Shown here piece by piece: positions 36,488 to 46,426 of a stretch of DNA of 64,000 nt. Under the pieces are notes generated by a model, which saw only the letters and a list, made by a program, of their open reading frames with translations, ran no database searches and was not told the origin of the DNA. The translations under genes were made by a program, and so were the position numbers. The stretch is from Streptomyces regalis (GTDB lineage Bacteria; Actinomycetota; Actinomycetes; Streptomycetales; Streptomycetaceae): NCBI RefSeq assembly GCF_001509475.1, contig NZ_LLZG01000001.1:62001-126000 (forward strand). The letters run 5' to 3'. Positions within the stretch are counted from its first letter, which is position 1; the number at the start of each line of letters is the position of its first letter.

Positions 36488-38056
36488 ATGTTCCATCCCA
36501 GACGCACCCTCCGAGTCCTGCTGCTGCCGCTCGCAGCCGGACTCGCCCTCACCGCCCTGCCCGCGCAGACCGCCTCGGCGGCCAGCACGCTCACCAATGG
36601 CGGCTTCGAGTCCGACGGCACGGGCACGGCCACCCCGGCCGGCTGGTCCACCTACTCGGCGGCCGGCCAGAACTCCGCCTCCTTCACCGAGGCCGGCGGC
36701 CACGGCGGCAGTTACCGCCTGACGCATTACGCGTCTTCCGCCTACAAGGTGGAGACCTACCAGTACCTGTCCGGGCTGACCAACGGGAACTACAAGCTCA
36801 CCGCCTGGGTCCGCTCCGGTGGTGGCCAGAACTCGGCGTACATAGCGCTGAAGAACTGCGGAGGCACGGAGCAGCGCACCGACCTGCCCGTCTCGGCGAG
36901 CGGCTGGATCCGTATCGTCGTGCCGGTCAATGTGACCAGCAACCAGTGCACCATCAGCATCAACAGTGACGCGAACGCGGGCAACTGGATCAATGTTGAC
37001 GACCTGACCTTCGCGTCCGGCACAAGCGGCACGTCGATCCATGGTGCCGACATCTCCTCCCTCGCCAAGAGCGAGGCCAAGGGCGGCGTCTACAAGACCA
37101 GTTCCGGCACCACCGGCGACGCGGTCACCATCCTGAAGAACGCCGGCATGAACTACGCGCGCCTGAAGGTCTGGGTCAACCCGGCCGACGGCTACAACAA
37201 CAAGACGCGCGTCCTCGCCATGGCCAAGCGCATCAAGGCGGCCGGCATGAAGCTGCTGGTCGACTTCCACTACTCGGACACCTGGGCCGACCCGGGCGCC
37301 CAGAGCAAGCCGTCCGCATGGGCAGGCCACTCGTACAGTCAACTCAAGACCGACGTGTACAACCACACGTACGACGTGTTGAACGCGTTGAAGGCTCAAG
37401 GCACCACCGCCGACATGGTCCAGGTGGGCAATGAGATCAACGGCGGCATGCTGTGGAACGAGGGCTCCACGAGCAACTGGTCGCAGCTTGCCGGTCTGCT
37501 CAACTCGGGCTACGACGCGGTCAAGGCCGTCAACTCGTCCACCACGGTCGCCCTGCACCTCGCCAAGGGCGGTGACCTGTCCGGCACCCGCTGGTGGTTC
37601 GACAGCGCAGTGTCCAACGGCGTGAAGTTCGACGCGATCGGCCTGTCCTACTACGGCTACTGGCACGGCTCGCTCTACGACTTCCAGACGACTCTGGACG
37701 ACGCGGCCTCCCGCTACGGCAAGCCGGTCTTCGTCGCCGAGACGGCCTACCCGTTCCGTCTGGACAGCGAGGACTCGCACGAGGAGATCATCAACACCAC
37801 CGGCGAGCTGGTCTCCGGCTACCCGGCGAACACGGCCGGGCAGCGCCGCTGGATGAACGACGTGGCCAGCATCGTGGAGGCCGTCCCGAACGGCCGTGGC
37901 CTCGGCGTCTTCTACTGGGAGGCGACCTGGACCGCGGTCTCCGGCAACGGCTGGGACCCGACCGACGCCTCCTCCGGCAACGGCTGGGAGAACCAGGCCC
38001 TGTTCGGCTATGACGACAAGGCCCTGTCGTCGATGGCGTGGTTCAGCCACCGTTGA
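36488..38056 (+). CDS. Secreted GH53 arabinogalactan endo-beta-1,4-galactanase
   Basis: 522 residues from ATG 36488, where the protein begins with a Sec signal peptide (hydrophobic core LLLPLAAGLALTALPA, cleavage after TASA near 33). Residues about 35-178 are a beta-sandwich carbohydrate-binding-like module (LTNGGFESDGTG, LTAWVRSGG, WINVDDLTF). The GH53 barrel follows, with acid/base Glu316 (VGNEINGGMLW) and nucleophile Glu418 (FVAETAYPF). It cuts galactan outside the cell to feed the adjacent importer and GH42 enzyme. The codon frame extends upstream of the ATG but without a signal peptide start. Confidence 0.95.
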   Translation: MFHPRRTLRVLLLPLAAGLALTALPAQTASAASTLTNGGFESDGTGTATPAGWSTYSAAGQNSASFTEAGGHGGSYRLTHYASSAYKVETYQYLSGLTNGNYKLTAWVRSGGGQNSAYIALKNCGGTEQRTDLPVSASGWIRIVVPVNVTSNQCTISINSDANAGNWINVDDLTFASGTSGTSIHGADISSLAKSEAKGGVYKTSSGTTGDAVTILKNAGMNYARLKVWVNPADGYNNKTRVLAMAKRIKAAGMKLLVDFHYSDTWADPGAQSKPSAWAGHSYSQLKTDVYNHTYDVLNALKAQGTTADMVQVGNEINGGMLWNEGSTSNWSQLAGLLNSGYDAVKAVNSSTTVALHLAKGGDLSGTRWWFDSAVSNGVKFDAIGLSYYGYWHGSLYDFQTTLDDAASRYGKPVFVAETAYPFRLDSEDSHEEIINTTGELVSGYPANTAGQRRWMNDVASIVEAVPNGRGLGVFYWEATWTAVSGNGWDPTDASSGNGWENQALFGYDDKALSSMAWFSHR

Positions 38057-38095
38057 GCCCGTTGAGCCCGTTGAGTGCGTTGAGTCCGTTGACTC
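38051..38095. repeat. Five 9-bp direct repeats over the galactanase stop codon
   Basis: Five tandem CGTTGAGNN units (first two identical, later ones diverging, the last CGTTGACTC) begin within the final codons; the TGA stop is inside unit one. They lead directly into the terminator hairpin. Confidence 0.85.
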
Positions 38096-38101
38096 GGTGA
38101 A

Positions 38102-38139
38102 CAAGGGGCCCGGCCGCGCCCATGCGGCCGGGCCCCTTG
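38102..38139 (+). terminator. Strong hairpin terminator after the galactanase gene
   Basis: A perfect 16-bp stem (38102-38117 with 38124-38139) with loop GCCCAT lies 45 bases after the stop codon. No T-tract follows. Confidence 0.8.
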
Positions 38140-38277
38140 GCGCGTCCCGGTCGAACGGCCCTGTGTCGCACGACCGTTCGGTACCGGACAAGGGTCGACG
38201 AGTCCCGGACACGGCCGCTGTGACTGCGGGACAGTGGAAAGACGCGTGACGACGCGGCCCGCCGGAGGGGGGACGAG

Positions 38278-38565
38278 ATGCTGAGGACTTCCGTCAGCGC
38301 CAGGCGCTTGGACATCCTGGAATGGCTGAAGGATCCGGCCGCGCACTTTCCGGAGCAGCGGCAGGGCGACCCGGTCGAGGACGGCGTGAGCGCGGACGCC
38401 GTGGCCGCGAAGCTGTGCGTGCCGCGCAAGGTCGCCGAGACCCACCTCAGTCTCCTGGTGGCCATCGGCGCGCTGCGTACCAAGCGGATCCGGCGGCGCA
38501 CCTACTACCGGCGTGACGAGGTGCGGATCGCCGAGGTTGCGCGCATGTTCGAGAAGGGCTGGTAG
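38278..38565 (+). CDS. Small winged-helix regulator (ArsR-like)
   Basis: 95 residues with a strong GGAGGGGGG ribosome site. The fold [47 protein letters not shown] resembles an ArsR/GntR-type winged helix with basic wing. No metal-binding cysteine pair is present (single Cys45), so it is not a classical metal sensor. It stands alone between the galactan locus terminator and a convergent membrane-protein gene. Confidence 0.75.
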   Translation: MLRTSVSARRLDILEWLKDPAAHFPEQRQGDPVEDGVSADAVAAKLCVPRKVAETHLSLLVAIGALRTKRIRRRTYYRRDEVRIAEVARMFEKGW

Positions 38566-38639
38566 CGGCGCTGCCCGGGCCGCGTGCTGCGGGTGCGGGA
38601 CGGGCGCGGGTTCCCGTCCTGCCCGATCGGGCGGTACGT

Positions 38640-39539
38640 CTAGTCGGGCATACCAGGCGGCGCATGGTCCGCGGAACGGGCGGCCGACGACCCGCGCCCG
38701 CGGTGCCGTCGCTGCGGGGCCGTGCGGTCCGGCTTGCCGGAGGCCGTGCGCTTCGGCTCGTCGAAGTCCTCGAACAGCTCGCACAGCAGCCGGCCCACCA
38801 GCGCACCGCCGTAGACCACGAACCCCACGCCGACCAGCCAGGACTCCACCACCAGGACGGTCCCGACAGGCCCGTAGCTGATCGCGTTGGTGACGAGCAG
38901 CGGGGTGAACACCAGGAACGAGAACAAGCGCAGCCCGACCAGCCCCGCCATGGTGGCGATCGCACCCGGCAGCAGATCCCGCCAGCGCACCTCACCGCTG
39001 AGCAGGAAATGCGGCCCCCACCAGAAGAACAGCAGGCCGACCGCCATGCTCAGCAGGATGCGGGGCGTGCCCTCCAGCACAGTGCGGGTCTGCACCTGCG
39101 CGTACACGTACACCATGAGCATGATCAGCCAGACCGTCTGCCGCCACACCCGGTGCCACGGCCCGGCGGGCAGCCGCCAGATCCGTTCGTAGCCGTTCTG
39201 GACGCTCGAGGCGAAGGACAGACCGAACACGACGAGCAGCGCCACGCTCAGCGCGCTGGTCGTGCTGAGCACCTTGCGGGGCGGAGTGAAGACCTGCGTG
39301 AGGGCGCGGGCCGACCGGCCGGACAGGTCCATGCCGTCCACCAGCCACAGGGCGAACCCGCCGTGCCCCAGCGGATCCACGGCCGCCACCACGATCAGCA
39401 GCGGAGCGAGCGTGACCAGGGCGAGCGCGGCGAAGCCCATGGCGCGGTGCAGCAATTCCAGCTCCTTGCCACGCCGGTGGAGCTCCGCGAGCCCCAGCCG
39501 GTGCCATGTTGCGTGTGGCCAGGAGTGCCGGACTTTCAA
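38640..39539 (-). CDS. YihY/BrkB-family inner-membrane protein
   Basis: 299 residues with six hydrophobic helices after an N-terminal amphipathic [19 protein letters not shown]. Family landmarks: [17 protein letters not shown], the [20 protein letters not shown] stretch and [15 protein letters not shown]. Function of the family is unsettled (once mis-assigned as RNase BN; proposed transporter). The C-terminal tail is basic and polar. Start uncertain: TTG 39539 is used because no ATG or GTG with a ribosome site precedes the first helix. Confidence 0.85.
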   Translation of the reverse strand: MKVRHSWPHATWHRLGLAELHRRGKELELLHRAMGFAALALVTLAPLLIVVAAVDPLGHGGFALWLVDGMDLSGRSARALTQVFTPPRKVLSTTSALSVALLVVFGLSFASSVQNGYERIWRLPAGPWHRVWRQTVWLIMLMVYVYAQVQTRTVLEGTPRILLSMAVGLLFFWWGPHFLLSGEVRWRDLLPGAIATMAGLVGLRLFSFLVFTPLLVTNAISYGPVGTVLVVESWLVGVGFVVYGGALVGRLLCELFEDFDEPKRTASGKPDRTAPQRRHRGRGSSAARSADHAPPGMPD

Positions 39540-39810
39540 CGCGACCGCCGTGGGTCACGGGCCCCTCTACCGGGGCGGCGGTCCGCACACCACCGGGGCG
39601 GACGTGACATACGACCACCCTCTCTCCGCCTGTTGTGCGCGCCTGCCCCGAGTGGCCGACGGACGTACCCCCTAAACCGTCGCACACACTCGCATACCGG
39701 GACGTATGACACGGCGGGGTCCGGGTACCCGGGCGCGCGTCGTCGTGACGCCCGCACCAGGGTGTATGCCTGCCGGGACGGACTGTCCCGACACCGAAGG
39801 GGAGGCATCC

Positions 39811-40773
39811 ATGGACCGTCCCACCGAGCTCGTCCCGCGCCAGTACGTGGCGATCGGCGGCCGTGGCCCGGAGGACGTGGTCGCCGATGCCCGGGGCCGG
39901 GTGCTGACCGGCGTCGAGGACGGCCGCATCCTGCGCGTCGACGGCCTCACGGAGTCGTCGGTGGCCCGCGTCGAGGTGCTCGCCGAGACCGGCGGCCGCC
40001 CGCTCGGCCTCGAACTCCTCCCGGACGGAGACCTGCTGGTGTGCGACGCCGAACGCGGGCTGCTGCGGGTCGGCCTCGACGACGGCGTCGTGCGCGTCCT
40101 GGCCGACTCGGTGGCGGGGGAACGGCTGCGGTTCTGCAGCAACGTGGTCGCCCTGTCCGACGGAAGCGTCTGCTTCACCGTCTCCAGCCGCCGCTACCCC
40201 CTGCATCGGTGGATCGGCGACATCGTCGAGCACACGGGAACGGGCCGCTTGCTGGGCCTCGCCCCCGGCAGCGAGAGCCCCGAGGTGCTGCTGGAGGGGC
40301 TGCAGTTCGCCAACGGGCTCGCTTCGAGCGCCGACGAGTCCTTTCTGGTCGTCGCCGAGACCGGGGCCCGCCGGCTCACCCGCTACTGGCTCACCGGACC
40401 CCGCGCCGGACACAGCGAACCCTTCGCCGAGAACCTGCCGGGCATGCCCGACAACCTCTGGCGCGGCACACCCGACGGCCCGACCTGGGTGGCGCTGGCC
40501 GGCCCACGCGTACCCCCGCTGGACCTGCTCCACCGCGCCGCCCCGGCCGTACGCCGCAGCGCCGCCCACGCCGCCGTGCGCGCCCCCTTCCGTCCCACGG
40601 GCACGATCGGCGTGCTCGCGGTCGACGACACCGGCCGGGTCGTCCACCACCTGGCCCGCCGCCACTCGGGGTTCCGCATGGTCACCAGCGTGTGCGAAAC
40701 CGGCGGCCGGCTGATCCTGGGCAGCATGGGGGAGCGCGGCGTCGCGGTGTGCGAGGCGCCCGTCCCGAAATGA
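39811..40773 (+). CDS. SMP-30/strictosidine-synthase-like beta-propeller hydrolase
   Basis: 320 residues from ATG 39811, chosen for AAGGGGAGG five bases upstream over ATG 39706, which has none. Six-bladed propeller features: [68 protein letters not shown] and [19 protein letters not shown]. The last two are typical of the strictosidine-synthase-like (APMAP/gluconolactonase) branch. Likely metal-dependent esterase or lactonase in the cytosol; no partner gene is evident. Confidence 0.85.
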   Translation: MDRPTELVPRQYVAIGGRGPEDVVADARGRVLTGVEDGRILRVDGLTESSVARVEVLAETGGRPLGLELLPDGDLLVCDAERGLLRVGLDDGVVRVLADSVAGERLRFCSNVVALSDGSVCFTVSSRRYPLHRWIGDIVEHTGTGRLLGLAPGSESPEVLLEGLQFANGLASSADESFLVVAETGARRLTRYWLTGPRAGHSEPFAENLPGMPDNLWRGTPDGPTWVALAGPRVPPLDLLHRAAPAVRRSAAHAAVRAPFRPTGTIGVLAVDDTGRVVHHLARRHSGFRMVTSVCETGGRLILGSMGERGVAVCEAPVPK

Positions 40774-40859
40774 GCCCGGAGCCCCGGCGTACCCTGTTGA
40801 CCGGCCGCGATCACCCCGCGAGGGGCGGTGACGACGGCCCAGGCAGGAGACGTACGACC

Positions 40860-41321
40860 ATGACAGCCCCGGAGACCGAGACCCTCCGTGTCCCCGCCCC
40901 CGCCCCACGGCGGCACGCCTGGCGGACCCAGGCGCCGATCGTCGCGGTGGTCGCACTCGGCGGAGCCGTCGGCGCCACGGCCCGGTACACCGCCTCGCTG
41001 TGGTGGCCGACCCAGCAGGGAGGCTTCCCCTGGGCGACCTTCTGGACCAATGTCGTCGGCTGTGCCGTGATCGGCGTGTTCATGGTGGTCATCACCGATG
41101 TGTGGGCCGCACACCGCCTCGTCCGCCCCTTCTTCGGCACCGGAGTGCTCGGCGGCTTCACCACCTTCTCCACCTACGCCGTCGACATCCAGAAGCTGGT
41201 CGACAGCGGACACCCCCGCACCGGACTGGCCTACCTCGCCGCCACCCTGGTCGCGGCGCTCACGGCGGTCTGGCTCGCTGCGGCGGCGACCCGCCGCGTC
41301 CTGAAGTGGAGGCAGTCATGA
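40860..41321 (+). CDS. crcB: CrcB-family fluoride channel subunit (first copy)
   Basis: 153 residues from ATG 40860 with AGGAG upstream. A polar N-terminal extension of about 25 residues precedes four helices. [19 protein letters not shown] and [15 protein letters not shown] are the CrcB/Fluc signatures lining the fluoride pore. Its stop overlaps the DUF190 start (ATGA). With the second crcB it could form a dual-topology heterodimer that exports fluoride. I saw no fluoride riboswitch upstream. Confidence 0.93.
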   Translation: MTAPETETLRVPAPAPRRHAWRTQAPIVAVVALGGAVGATARYTASLWWPTQQGGFPWATFWTNVVGCAVIGVFMVVITDVWAAHRLVRPFFGTGVLGGFTTFSTYAVDIQKLVDSGHPRTGLAYLAATLVAALTAVWLAAAATRRVLKWRQS

Positions 41322-41734
41322 CGAGGCTGACCGGCAGGGCCCTGCGCGTGACCGTCTTCGTCGGCGAGCACGACACCTGGCACCACAGGCCCCTCTACTC
41401 GGAGATCGTCCACCGCGCCCACGCCGCCGCCCTCGCGGGTGCCAGCGTCTTCCGCGGCATCGAGGGCTTCGGCGCGTCCTCCGTGATCCACACCTCGCGG
41501 CTGCTGTCCCTGAGCGAGGACCTGCCGGTCGCGATCGTGATCGTCGACACCGAGGAGCGCGTACGGGCCTTCCTGCCGCAGCTCGACGAACTCGTCACCG
41601 AAGGGCTCGTGACCCTCGACGAGTGCGAGGTCATCCTCCCCCAGTCTCGGCTTCGCTCGACCGGGGGCACCCCCACCGTCGGCCGCGACGACACTCCGGG
41701 CACATCGGACACGGAAGGTAAGAAGTCGCCGTGA
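41318..41734 (+). CDS. DUF190-domain protein between two crcB genes
   Basis: 138 residues; start and stop overlap the neighbouring crcB genes (ATGA and GTGA). The DUF190 core (about 1-110: [51 protein letters not shown]) has a PII-like ferredoxin-fold pattern. The last ~30 residues (beginning [13 protein letters not shown]) are encoded by a Streptomyces palindromic repeat and look like an added tail. Probably a cytosolic regulator or accessory of the fluoride channel, by constant linkage to crcB. Confidence 0.9.
   Translation: MTRLTGRALRVTVFVGEHDTWHHRPLYSEIVHRAHAAALAGASVFRGIEGFGASSVIHTSRLLSLSEDLPVAIVIVDTEERVRAFLPQLDELVTEGLVTLDECEVILPQSRLRSTGGTPTVGRDDTPGTSDTEGKKSP
41638..41674. repeat. Streptomyces-type palindromic repeat inside the DUF190 gene
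   Basis: A 37-bp element with CCCCC and GGGGG arms around GGCTTCGCTCGA, followed by GGGGGCACCCCC. I recognise this form as a common dispersed repeat in Streptomyces. Here it is read through as protein. Confidence 0.6.
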
Positions 41735-42105
41735 ACTGGCTCCTTGTGATCGCGGGCGCCACGGTCGGCGCCCCCCTCCGCTACCTCACCGACCGCGCGG
41801 TGCAGTCCCGCCACCACTCGGTGTTCCCCTGGGGCACCTTCGCGGTCAACGTCACCGGCTGCATGATCCTGGGCCTGCTCACCGGCGCGGTGGCCGCGGG
41901 CGCCGCGAGCTCAGACCTCCAGCTGCTGCTCGGCACCGGGCTGTGCGGGGCCCTCACCACGTACTCGACCTTCTCGTACGAGACGCTTCGGCTCACCGAG
42001 ACGGGGGCGGGGCTCTACGCCGTCGTCAACATCGTGGGCAGCGTGACCGCCGGCCTGGGCGCGGCCTTCCTGGGGGTCTCGATCGCCGAGGCGGTGTGGT
42101 CGTAG
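41731..42105 (+). CDS. crcB: CrcB-family fluoride channel subunit (second copy)
   Basis: 124 residues from GTG 41731, overlapping the DUF190 stop. Four helices with [23 protein letters not shown] and [15 protein letters not shown]; shorter than the first copy because the N-terminal extension is missing. The two subunits differ enough to suggest a heterodimer of opposite orientation, as known for paired Fluc genes. Confidence 0.94.
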   Translation: MNWLLVIAGATVGAPLRYLTDRAVQSRHHSVFPWGTFAVNVTGCMILGLLTGAVAAGAASSDLQLLLGTGLCGALTTYSTFSYETLRLTETGAGLYAVVNIVGSVTAGLGAAFLGVSIAEAVWS

Positions 42106-42201
42106 GCGACCGGCCGAGGTCGTCGTATGCCACGGATCCATACCCGCACCTGGTAGGACAGTGCGCGCCACTGTCCCGTCGAACCCCCGGAACTGGATCC
42201 C

Positions 42202-43041
42202 ATGAGCGCCATCAGCGTCGGTCAGGCCGTCGTCCTCGGAGCCGTCGAGGGGGTGACCGAGTTCCTGCCCGTCTCCTCGACCGGCCATCTCAAGATCGCC
42301 GAGGGGCTCATGGGCATCCCCGTCGACGACGACGCGGTCGTCGGGTTCTCGGCCGTCATCCAGGTCGGTGCGATCGCCGCCGTGCTCGTGTACTTCTTCA
42401 AGGACATCGTGCGGATCGTCTCCGCGTGGGTGCGCGGGCTGCGGGACAAGGAGGAGCGGTACCACCACGACTACAAGTTCGCCTGGTGGGTGATCTACGC
42501 GACGATCCCGATCATCGTCGTGGGCCTGGCCGCAAAGCCGCTCATCAAGGGGCCGCTCGCCTCCCTGTGGGTCGTCGCGGCTTCGCTGATCGTCGGCAGC
42601 GGGGTGATGTGGGCGGCCGATCAGATGGGCCGGCACAAGCGAGGGGAGGACGACACCTCCTTCAAGGACGCGATGCTCGTCGGCAGCTCCCAGATCCTCG
42701 CCCTGCTTTTCCCGGGCTTCTCGCGCTCCGGCGCCACGATGTCCACGGCGCTGATGCTCGACCTGGACCGGGTCGCCGCCACCCGTCTGTCCTTCTTCCT
42801 CGGCATCCCGGCCCTGACCGGCGCCGGCATCTACGAGCTGAAGGACGCCCTCGGCACGACGGGCACGGGCGCGCTGCCGCTGGCTGTCGGCACCGCCGTC
42901 TCCTTCGTCGTCGCCTACGCGTCGATCGCCTGGCTGCTCAAGTTCGTCGCCAAGCACTCGTTCAACGCCTTCGTGGTCTACCGGATCGTCGTCGGGGTGC
43001 TGCTGTTCGGGCTGCTGGGCGCAGGTGTGATCAACAGTTGA
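42202..43041 (+). CDS. uppP: Undecaprenyl-diphosphatase UppP (BacA)
   Basis: 279 residues, integral membrane protein with about eight helices. The two catalytic motifs are intact: EGVTEFLPVSSTGHL (Glu16, Glu20) and PGFSRSGAT (171-179, Arg175). It recycles the lipid carrier of cell-wall synthesis by dephosphorylating C55-PP and gives bacitracin resistance when abundant. TAGGAC at about 42154 may be its -10. It ends before a palindrome at 43062-43091. Confidence 0.96.
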   Translation: MSAISVGQAVVLGAVEGVTEFLPVSSTGHLKIAEGLMGIPVDDDAVVGFSAVIQVGAIAAVLVYFFKDIVRIVSAWVRGLRDKEERYHHDYKFAWWVIYATIPIIVVGLAAKPLIKGPLASLWVVAASLIVGSGVMWAADQMGRHKRGEDDTSFKDAMLVGSSQILALLFPGFSRSGATMSTALMLDLDRVAATRLSFFLGIPALTGAGIYELKDALGTTGTGALPLAVGTAVSFVVAYASIAWLLKFVAKHSFNAFVVYRIVVGVLLFGLLGAGVINS

Positions 43042-43061
43042 CCGGGTGCGGACGGGGAATC

Positions 43062-43091
43062 GATGTGAAGTCTGTTTTCAGGCTTCACATC
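43062..43091. promoter_or_regulatory. 30-bp palindrome between uppP and the FadR-type regulator
   Basis: GATGTGAAG-T-CTG-TTTT-CAG-G-CTTCACATC: perfect 9-bp outer arms and 3-bp inner arms. Its low GC and position 26 bases upstream of a consensus -35 suggest an operator for the GntR protein; it could also act as a terminator for uppP. Confidence 0.55.
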
Positions 43092-43116
43092 CGATGAATC
43101 TTTCCTTTCGATGCCC

Positions 43117-43146
43117 TTGACACCACCCTCGGCTCACCCGGAGTAT
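43117..43146 (+). promoter_or_regulatory. Promoter giving a probable leaderless transcript of the FadR-type regulator
   Basis: TTGACA (43117-43122), 18 bases, then GAGTAT (43141-43146), ending seven bases before GTG 43154. Transcription would begin at or next to the start codon, and no ribosome site is present. Confidence 0.55.
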
Positions 43147-43153
43147 CACTCTC

Positions 43154-43885
43154 GTGAACCTGTCAGACAGCCGGACAGCCGGACAGCCTCCGCGGCGCGT
43201 CAGCGCGATGGAAGCGGTCCTGGCACACCTCCGCAGTGCCATCGAGCGCGGCGAGTACGCCGTGGGCGACAAGCTCCCCTCCGAGGCCGAGCTCTGCCGC
43301 ACCCTGGAGATCAGCCGCCCTGTCCTGCGCGAGGCCCTCAGGGCCCTGCAGACCATGGGTCTGACCGTCTCCAAGACCGGCAAGGGCACCTTCGTCGTCG
43401 CCAACGCCGTCGAGGACCCCACCTTCGGCGACTACGCGGCCAGCGACCTGCTGGAAGTGCGCCGGCACGTCGAGATCCCGGTCGCCGGGTACGCGGCCCT
43501 GCGCCGCACCCCGGAGAACCTCGACCACCTCGCCCACCTGCTCGACCGTATGGAACGGGAGACGGACACCACCGCGTGGGTCGCGATGGACACCCTCTTC
43601 CACCTGGCCGTGGCCGAGGCCGCCCAGAACCCGGTCTTCCGCCGGGTCATCGAGGAGATCCGCGACGCACTGGCGCGTCAGTCGGCCTTCCTCAACGAGC
43701 TGGGCGGCCGCCGCGAACAGTCCAACCGCGAGCACCGGGCGATCGTCGAGGCGCTGATCGACGGTTCCGAACTCGACGCGACCGACGCCATGGCCCACCA
43801 CCTCGACCGCGTCGAGACGACACTCACCGACATCGTGCGCCCCGCGCGCACGGACATCCCCACGGAAGGCGGACCCGAGGCGTGA
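43154..43885 (+). CDS. GntR-family regulator, FadR subfamily
   Basis: 243 residues from GTG 43154. N-terminal winged helix ([31 protein letters not shown]) and the C-terminal all-helical FCD ligand domain ([44 protein letters not shown]) with metal-coordinating Asp/His pattern. Its stop overlaps the permease start (GTGA), so it sits first in an amino-acid utilisation operon. It likely represses the operon until an amino or dicarboxylic acid binds. Confidence 0.92.
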   Translation: MNLSDSRTAGQPPRRVSAMEAVLAHLRSAIERGEYAVGDKLPSEAELCRTLEISRPVLREALRALQTMGLTVSKTGKGTFVVANAVEDPTFGDYAASDLLEVRRHVEIPVAGYAALRRTPENLDHLAHLLDRMERETDTTAWVAMDTLFHLAVAEAAQNPVFRRVIEEIRDALARQSAFLNELGGRREQSNREHRAIVEALIDGSELDATDAMAHHLDRVETTLTDIVRPARTDIPTEGGPEA

Positions 43886-45321
43886 GCGAGCAGCACCTCA
43901 AAGAAGAGATGCGCCCCCAGTCCGGACACGTCGACGCCGGAGACGCCGGCTACAGCAAGTCGCTGAAGTCCCGGCACGTCAACATGATCGCCATCGGCGG
44001 CGCCATCGGCACCGGCCTGTTCCTCGGCGCCGGCGGCCGACTCGCCGACGCCGGCCCGTCCCTGTTCATCGCCTACGCGGTCTGCGGAATCTTCGCCTTC
44101 CTCGTCGTCCGCGCCCTCGGCGAACTCGTCCTGTACCGCCCGTCCTCCGGCGCCTTCGTGTCGTACGCCCGAGAGTTCATGGGGGAGAAGGGCGCGTACA
44201 CCGCGGGCTGGATGTACTTCCTGAACTGGGCGACCACCGGCATCGCCGACATCACCGCGGTGGCCACGTACACCCACTACTGGGGCATGTTCTCCGACAT
44301 CCCGCAGTGGGTGATCGCGCTGATAGCCCTGGCCGTCGTCCTCACCGTGAACCTGATCTCGGTGAAGATCTTCGGCGAACTGGAGTTCTGGTTCGCGATC
44401 GTCAAGGTCGGCGCGCTCGTCGTCTTCATGTGCATCGGCATCTTCCTGCTGGTCACCCAGCAGCCGGTGGACGGCCACACCCCCGGCCCGTCCCTCATCA
44501 CCGACAACGGCGGCGTCTTCCCCAACGGCCTGCTGCCCATGCTGCTGATCATCCAGGGCGTCGTCTTCGCCTACGCCTCCGTCGAGCTGGTCGGCGTCGC
44601 CGCCGGTGAGACCGAGAACCCCGAGAAGATCATGCCCAAGGCGATCAACTCGATCATGTGGCGCGTCGGCCTGTTCTACGTCGGCTCGGTGGTCCTGCTG
44701 TCGATGCTGCTGCCGTGGAACAAGTACACCGCCGGTGAGAGCCCCTTCGTGACCGTGCTCTCCAACATCGGCATCCCGGCGGCCGGCGGCGTCATGAACC
44801 TCGTCGTCCTCACCGCGGCCATGTCCTCGCTCAACTCCGGCCTGTACTCCACCGGCCGCATCCTGCGCTCCATGGCGATGTCCGGCTCCGCCCCGAAGTT
44901 CACCGGAGTGATGAGCCGCAGCCAGGTCCCGTACGGCGGCATCCTGCTCACCAGCGGTATCTGTGTCCTCGGTGTCGGCCTCAACTTCGTCGTCCCCGCC
45001 GACGCGTTCGAGATCGTGCTGAACTTCGCGGCCATCGGCATCCTCGCCACCTGGGGCATGATCATGCTCTGTCACCTCCTCTTCTGGCAGAAGACCCAGA
45101 AGGGCGAGCTCACCCGCCCCGGCTACCGACTGCCGGGCTCCCCCTGGACCGAACTCGTGACGCTGGCCTTCCTCGCCTCCGTCCTGGTCCTCATGTACGC
45201 CGACGGAGGCGCCGGCCGCACCACCGTGCTGTGCCTGCCGCTGATCGTCGCAGCGCTGGTCGCGGGCTGGTACGGCATCCGAAGCCGTGCCAAGCGCGCC
45301 TCCAGCAAGGCCGACGCGTGA
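43882..45321 (+). CDS. ansP: Amino acid permease, L-asparagine-type (AAT family)
   Basis: 479 residues from GTG 43882, coupled to the regulator. Twelve helices; [20 protein letters not shown] is the amino-acid/polyamine/organocation family signature, [20 protein letters not shown] the AAT-family loop. Downstream asparaginase, aspartate ammonia-lyase and glutaminase make asparagine (or glutamine) the likely substrate; substrate is inferred from context. Confidence 0.88.
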   Translation: MSEQHLKEEMRPQSGHVDAGDAGYSKSLKSRHVNMIAIGGAIGTGLFLGAGGRLADAGPSLFIAYAVCGIFAFLVVRALGELVLYRPSSGAFVSYAREFMGEKGAYTAGWMYFLNWATTGIADITAVATYTHYWGMFSDIPQWVIALIALAVVLTVNLISVKIFGELEFWFAIVKVGALVVFMCIGIFLLVTQQPVDGHTPGPSLITDNGGVFPNGLLPMLLIIQGVVFAYASVELVGVAAGETENPEKIMPKAINSIMWRVGLFYVGSVVLLSMLLPWNKYTAGESPFVTVLSNIGIPAAGGVMNLVVLTAAMSSLNSGLYSTGRILRSMAMSGSAPKFTGVMSRSQVPYGGILLTSGICVLGVGLNFVVPADAFEIVLNFAAIGILATWGMIMLCHLLFWQKTQKGELTRPGYRLPGSPWTELVTLAFLASVLVLMYADGGAGRTTVLCLPLIVAALVAGWYGIRSRAKRASSKADA

Positions 45322-45368
45322 GACCCGCGCCGGTCGACGACCCCTCATCGACCCACCACCAGGCAGTG

Positions 45369-46385
45369 ATGTACAGCAGTTCCATAGCGGACGCACCCCT
45401 TGTCCGCGAACCTCTCCACGCCCCCGTCGCCCACCTCATACGCGGCGGAATGATCGAAGGCATCCACTACGGATCCGTCGTCGTCCTCGGCGCCGACGGC
45501 GAGGTCCAGTTCCAGCTCGGTGACATCGAGGCCGCCTTCTACCCGCGCTCCGCGCTCAAGCCCGTCCAGGCCGTCGCCATGGTGCGGGCCGGGCTTCCGC
45601 TCGACGGCGAGCTGCTCTCGCTCACCGCGGCCAGCCACTCCGGCGAGGAACGCCACCTCGCCGGAACCCGGCGGATCCTCGAAATCGCCGGGCTCACCGA
45701 GGAGCATCTGCGCAACGTTCCGGACATGCCGTTCGACCCGGTTGTCCGGGACACCTGGGTACGGGAGGGCCGCGCGCCCTCCCGGCTCGCCCAGAACTGC
45801 TCCGGCAAGCATGCCGCCATGCTGTACACCTGCCGGCTCAATGGCTGGTCCCTGGAGGACTACCTCGACCCTGGGCACCCGCTCCAGCAGGCCATCGCCG
45901 AGATCGTCGAGGACCTCACCGGGCAGCGGATCGCGCGCGTGACCGTCGACGGGTGCGGTGCGCCGTTGTTCTCCGTCTCGCTGCACGGGCTCGCCCGCGC
46001 GGCCGCCCGCATCACCACGGCGGCGCCGGGCACGCCCGAGGCTCGGGTTGCCGACGCGATGCGGGAGCACGCGGAGATGGCGTCCGGCACCGGGCGGGAT
46101 GTGGCGGCGTTGATGCGGGCCGTGCCCGGGCTGCTCGCCAAGGACGGTTTCGAGGGCGTTCAGGTCGCCGCCCTGCCGGATGGGCGGGCCGTTGCTGTGA
46201 AGATCGCCGACGGGGCGAACCGGGCGCGAGTTCCGGTCGCGGCGGCGGCGCTTGCGTGGGCCGGCGTCGATCCGGAGTTGCTCGCCGAATTCCAGGGTGA
46301 GGCCCTGCTTGGGGGCGGTCAGGCGGTCGGGTGTGTGCGGCCCGTTCGTTCGCTGGAGCCGGTTGTTGTTTCGGCTTGCGCCTAA
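45369..46385 (+). CDS. L-asparaginase II-type (thermolabile/AsnaseII Rhizobial-like family)
   Basis: 338 residues from ATG 45369; the ribosome site is weak (AGG). The protein matches the Asparaginase_II family (Pfam 06089): RGGMIEGIHYGSVVVL, YPRSALKPVQAVAMV, LTAASHSGEERHLAGT, NCSGKHAAMLYTC and VDGCGAPLFSVSL. This family is unrelated to the E. coli AnsA/AnsB enzymes. No signal peptide, so it deamidates asparagine in the cytosol to aspartate and ammonia. 47 bases after the permease. Confidence 0.92.
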   Translation: MYSSSIADAPLVREPLHAPVAHLIRGGMIEGIHYGSVVVLGADGEVQFQLGDIEAAFYPRSALKPVQAVAMVRAGLPLDGELLSLTAASHSGEERHLAGTRRILEIAGLTEEHLRNVPDMPFDPVVRDTWVREGRAPSRLAQNCSGKHAAMLYTCRLNGWSLEDYLDPGHPLQQAIAEIVEDLTGQRIARVTVDGCGAPLFSVSLHGLARAAARITTAAPGTPEARVADAMREHAEMASGTGRDVAALMRAVPGLLAKDGFEGVQVAALPDGRAVAVKIADGANRARVPVAAAALAWAGVDPELLAEFQGEALLGGGQAVGCVRPVRSLEPVVVSACA

Positions 46386-46426
46386 GGATGTGCCGGATTT
46401 CTCGCACGGCGGCTGCGGGCCGTTTG

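Noticed and set aside
40774..40859. Possible fluoride riboswitch before crcB
   Set aside because: The 86-bp spacer has a GGCGGTGACGACGG stretch but not the conserved crcB-motif core or pseudoknot order; not supported.
38992..40956. Large minus-strand open frame across the SMP-30-like gene and BrkB start
   Set aside because: Gly/Arg/Val composition without motifs and opposite to a well-supported propeller protein; it only shares 3' sequence with the BrkB frame.
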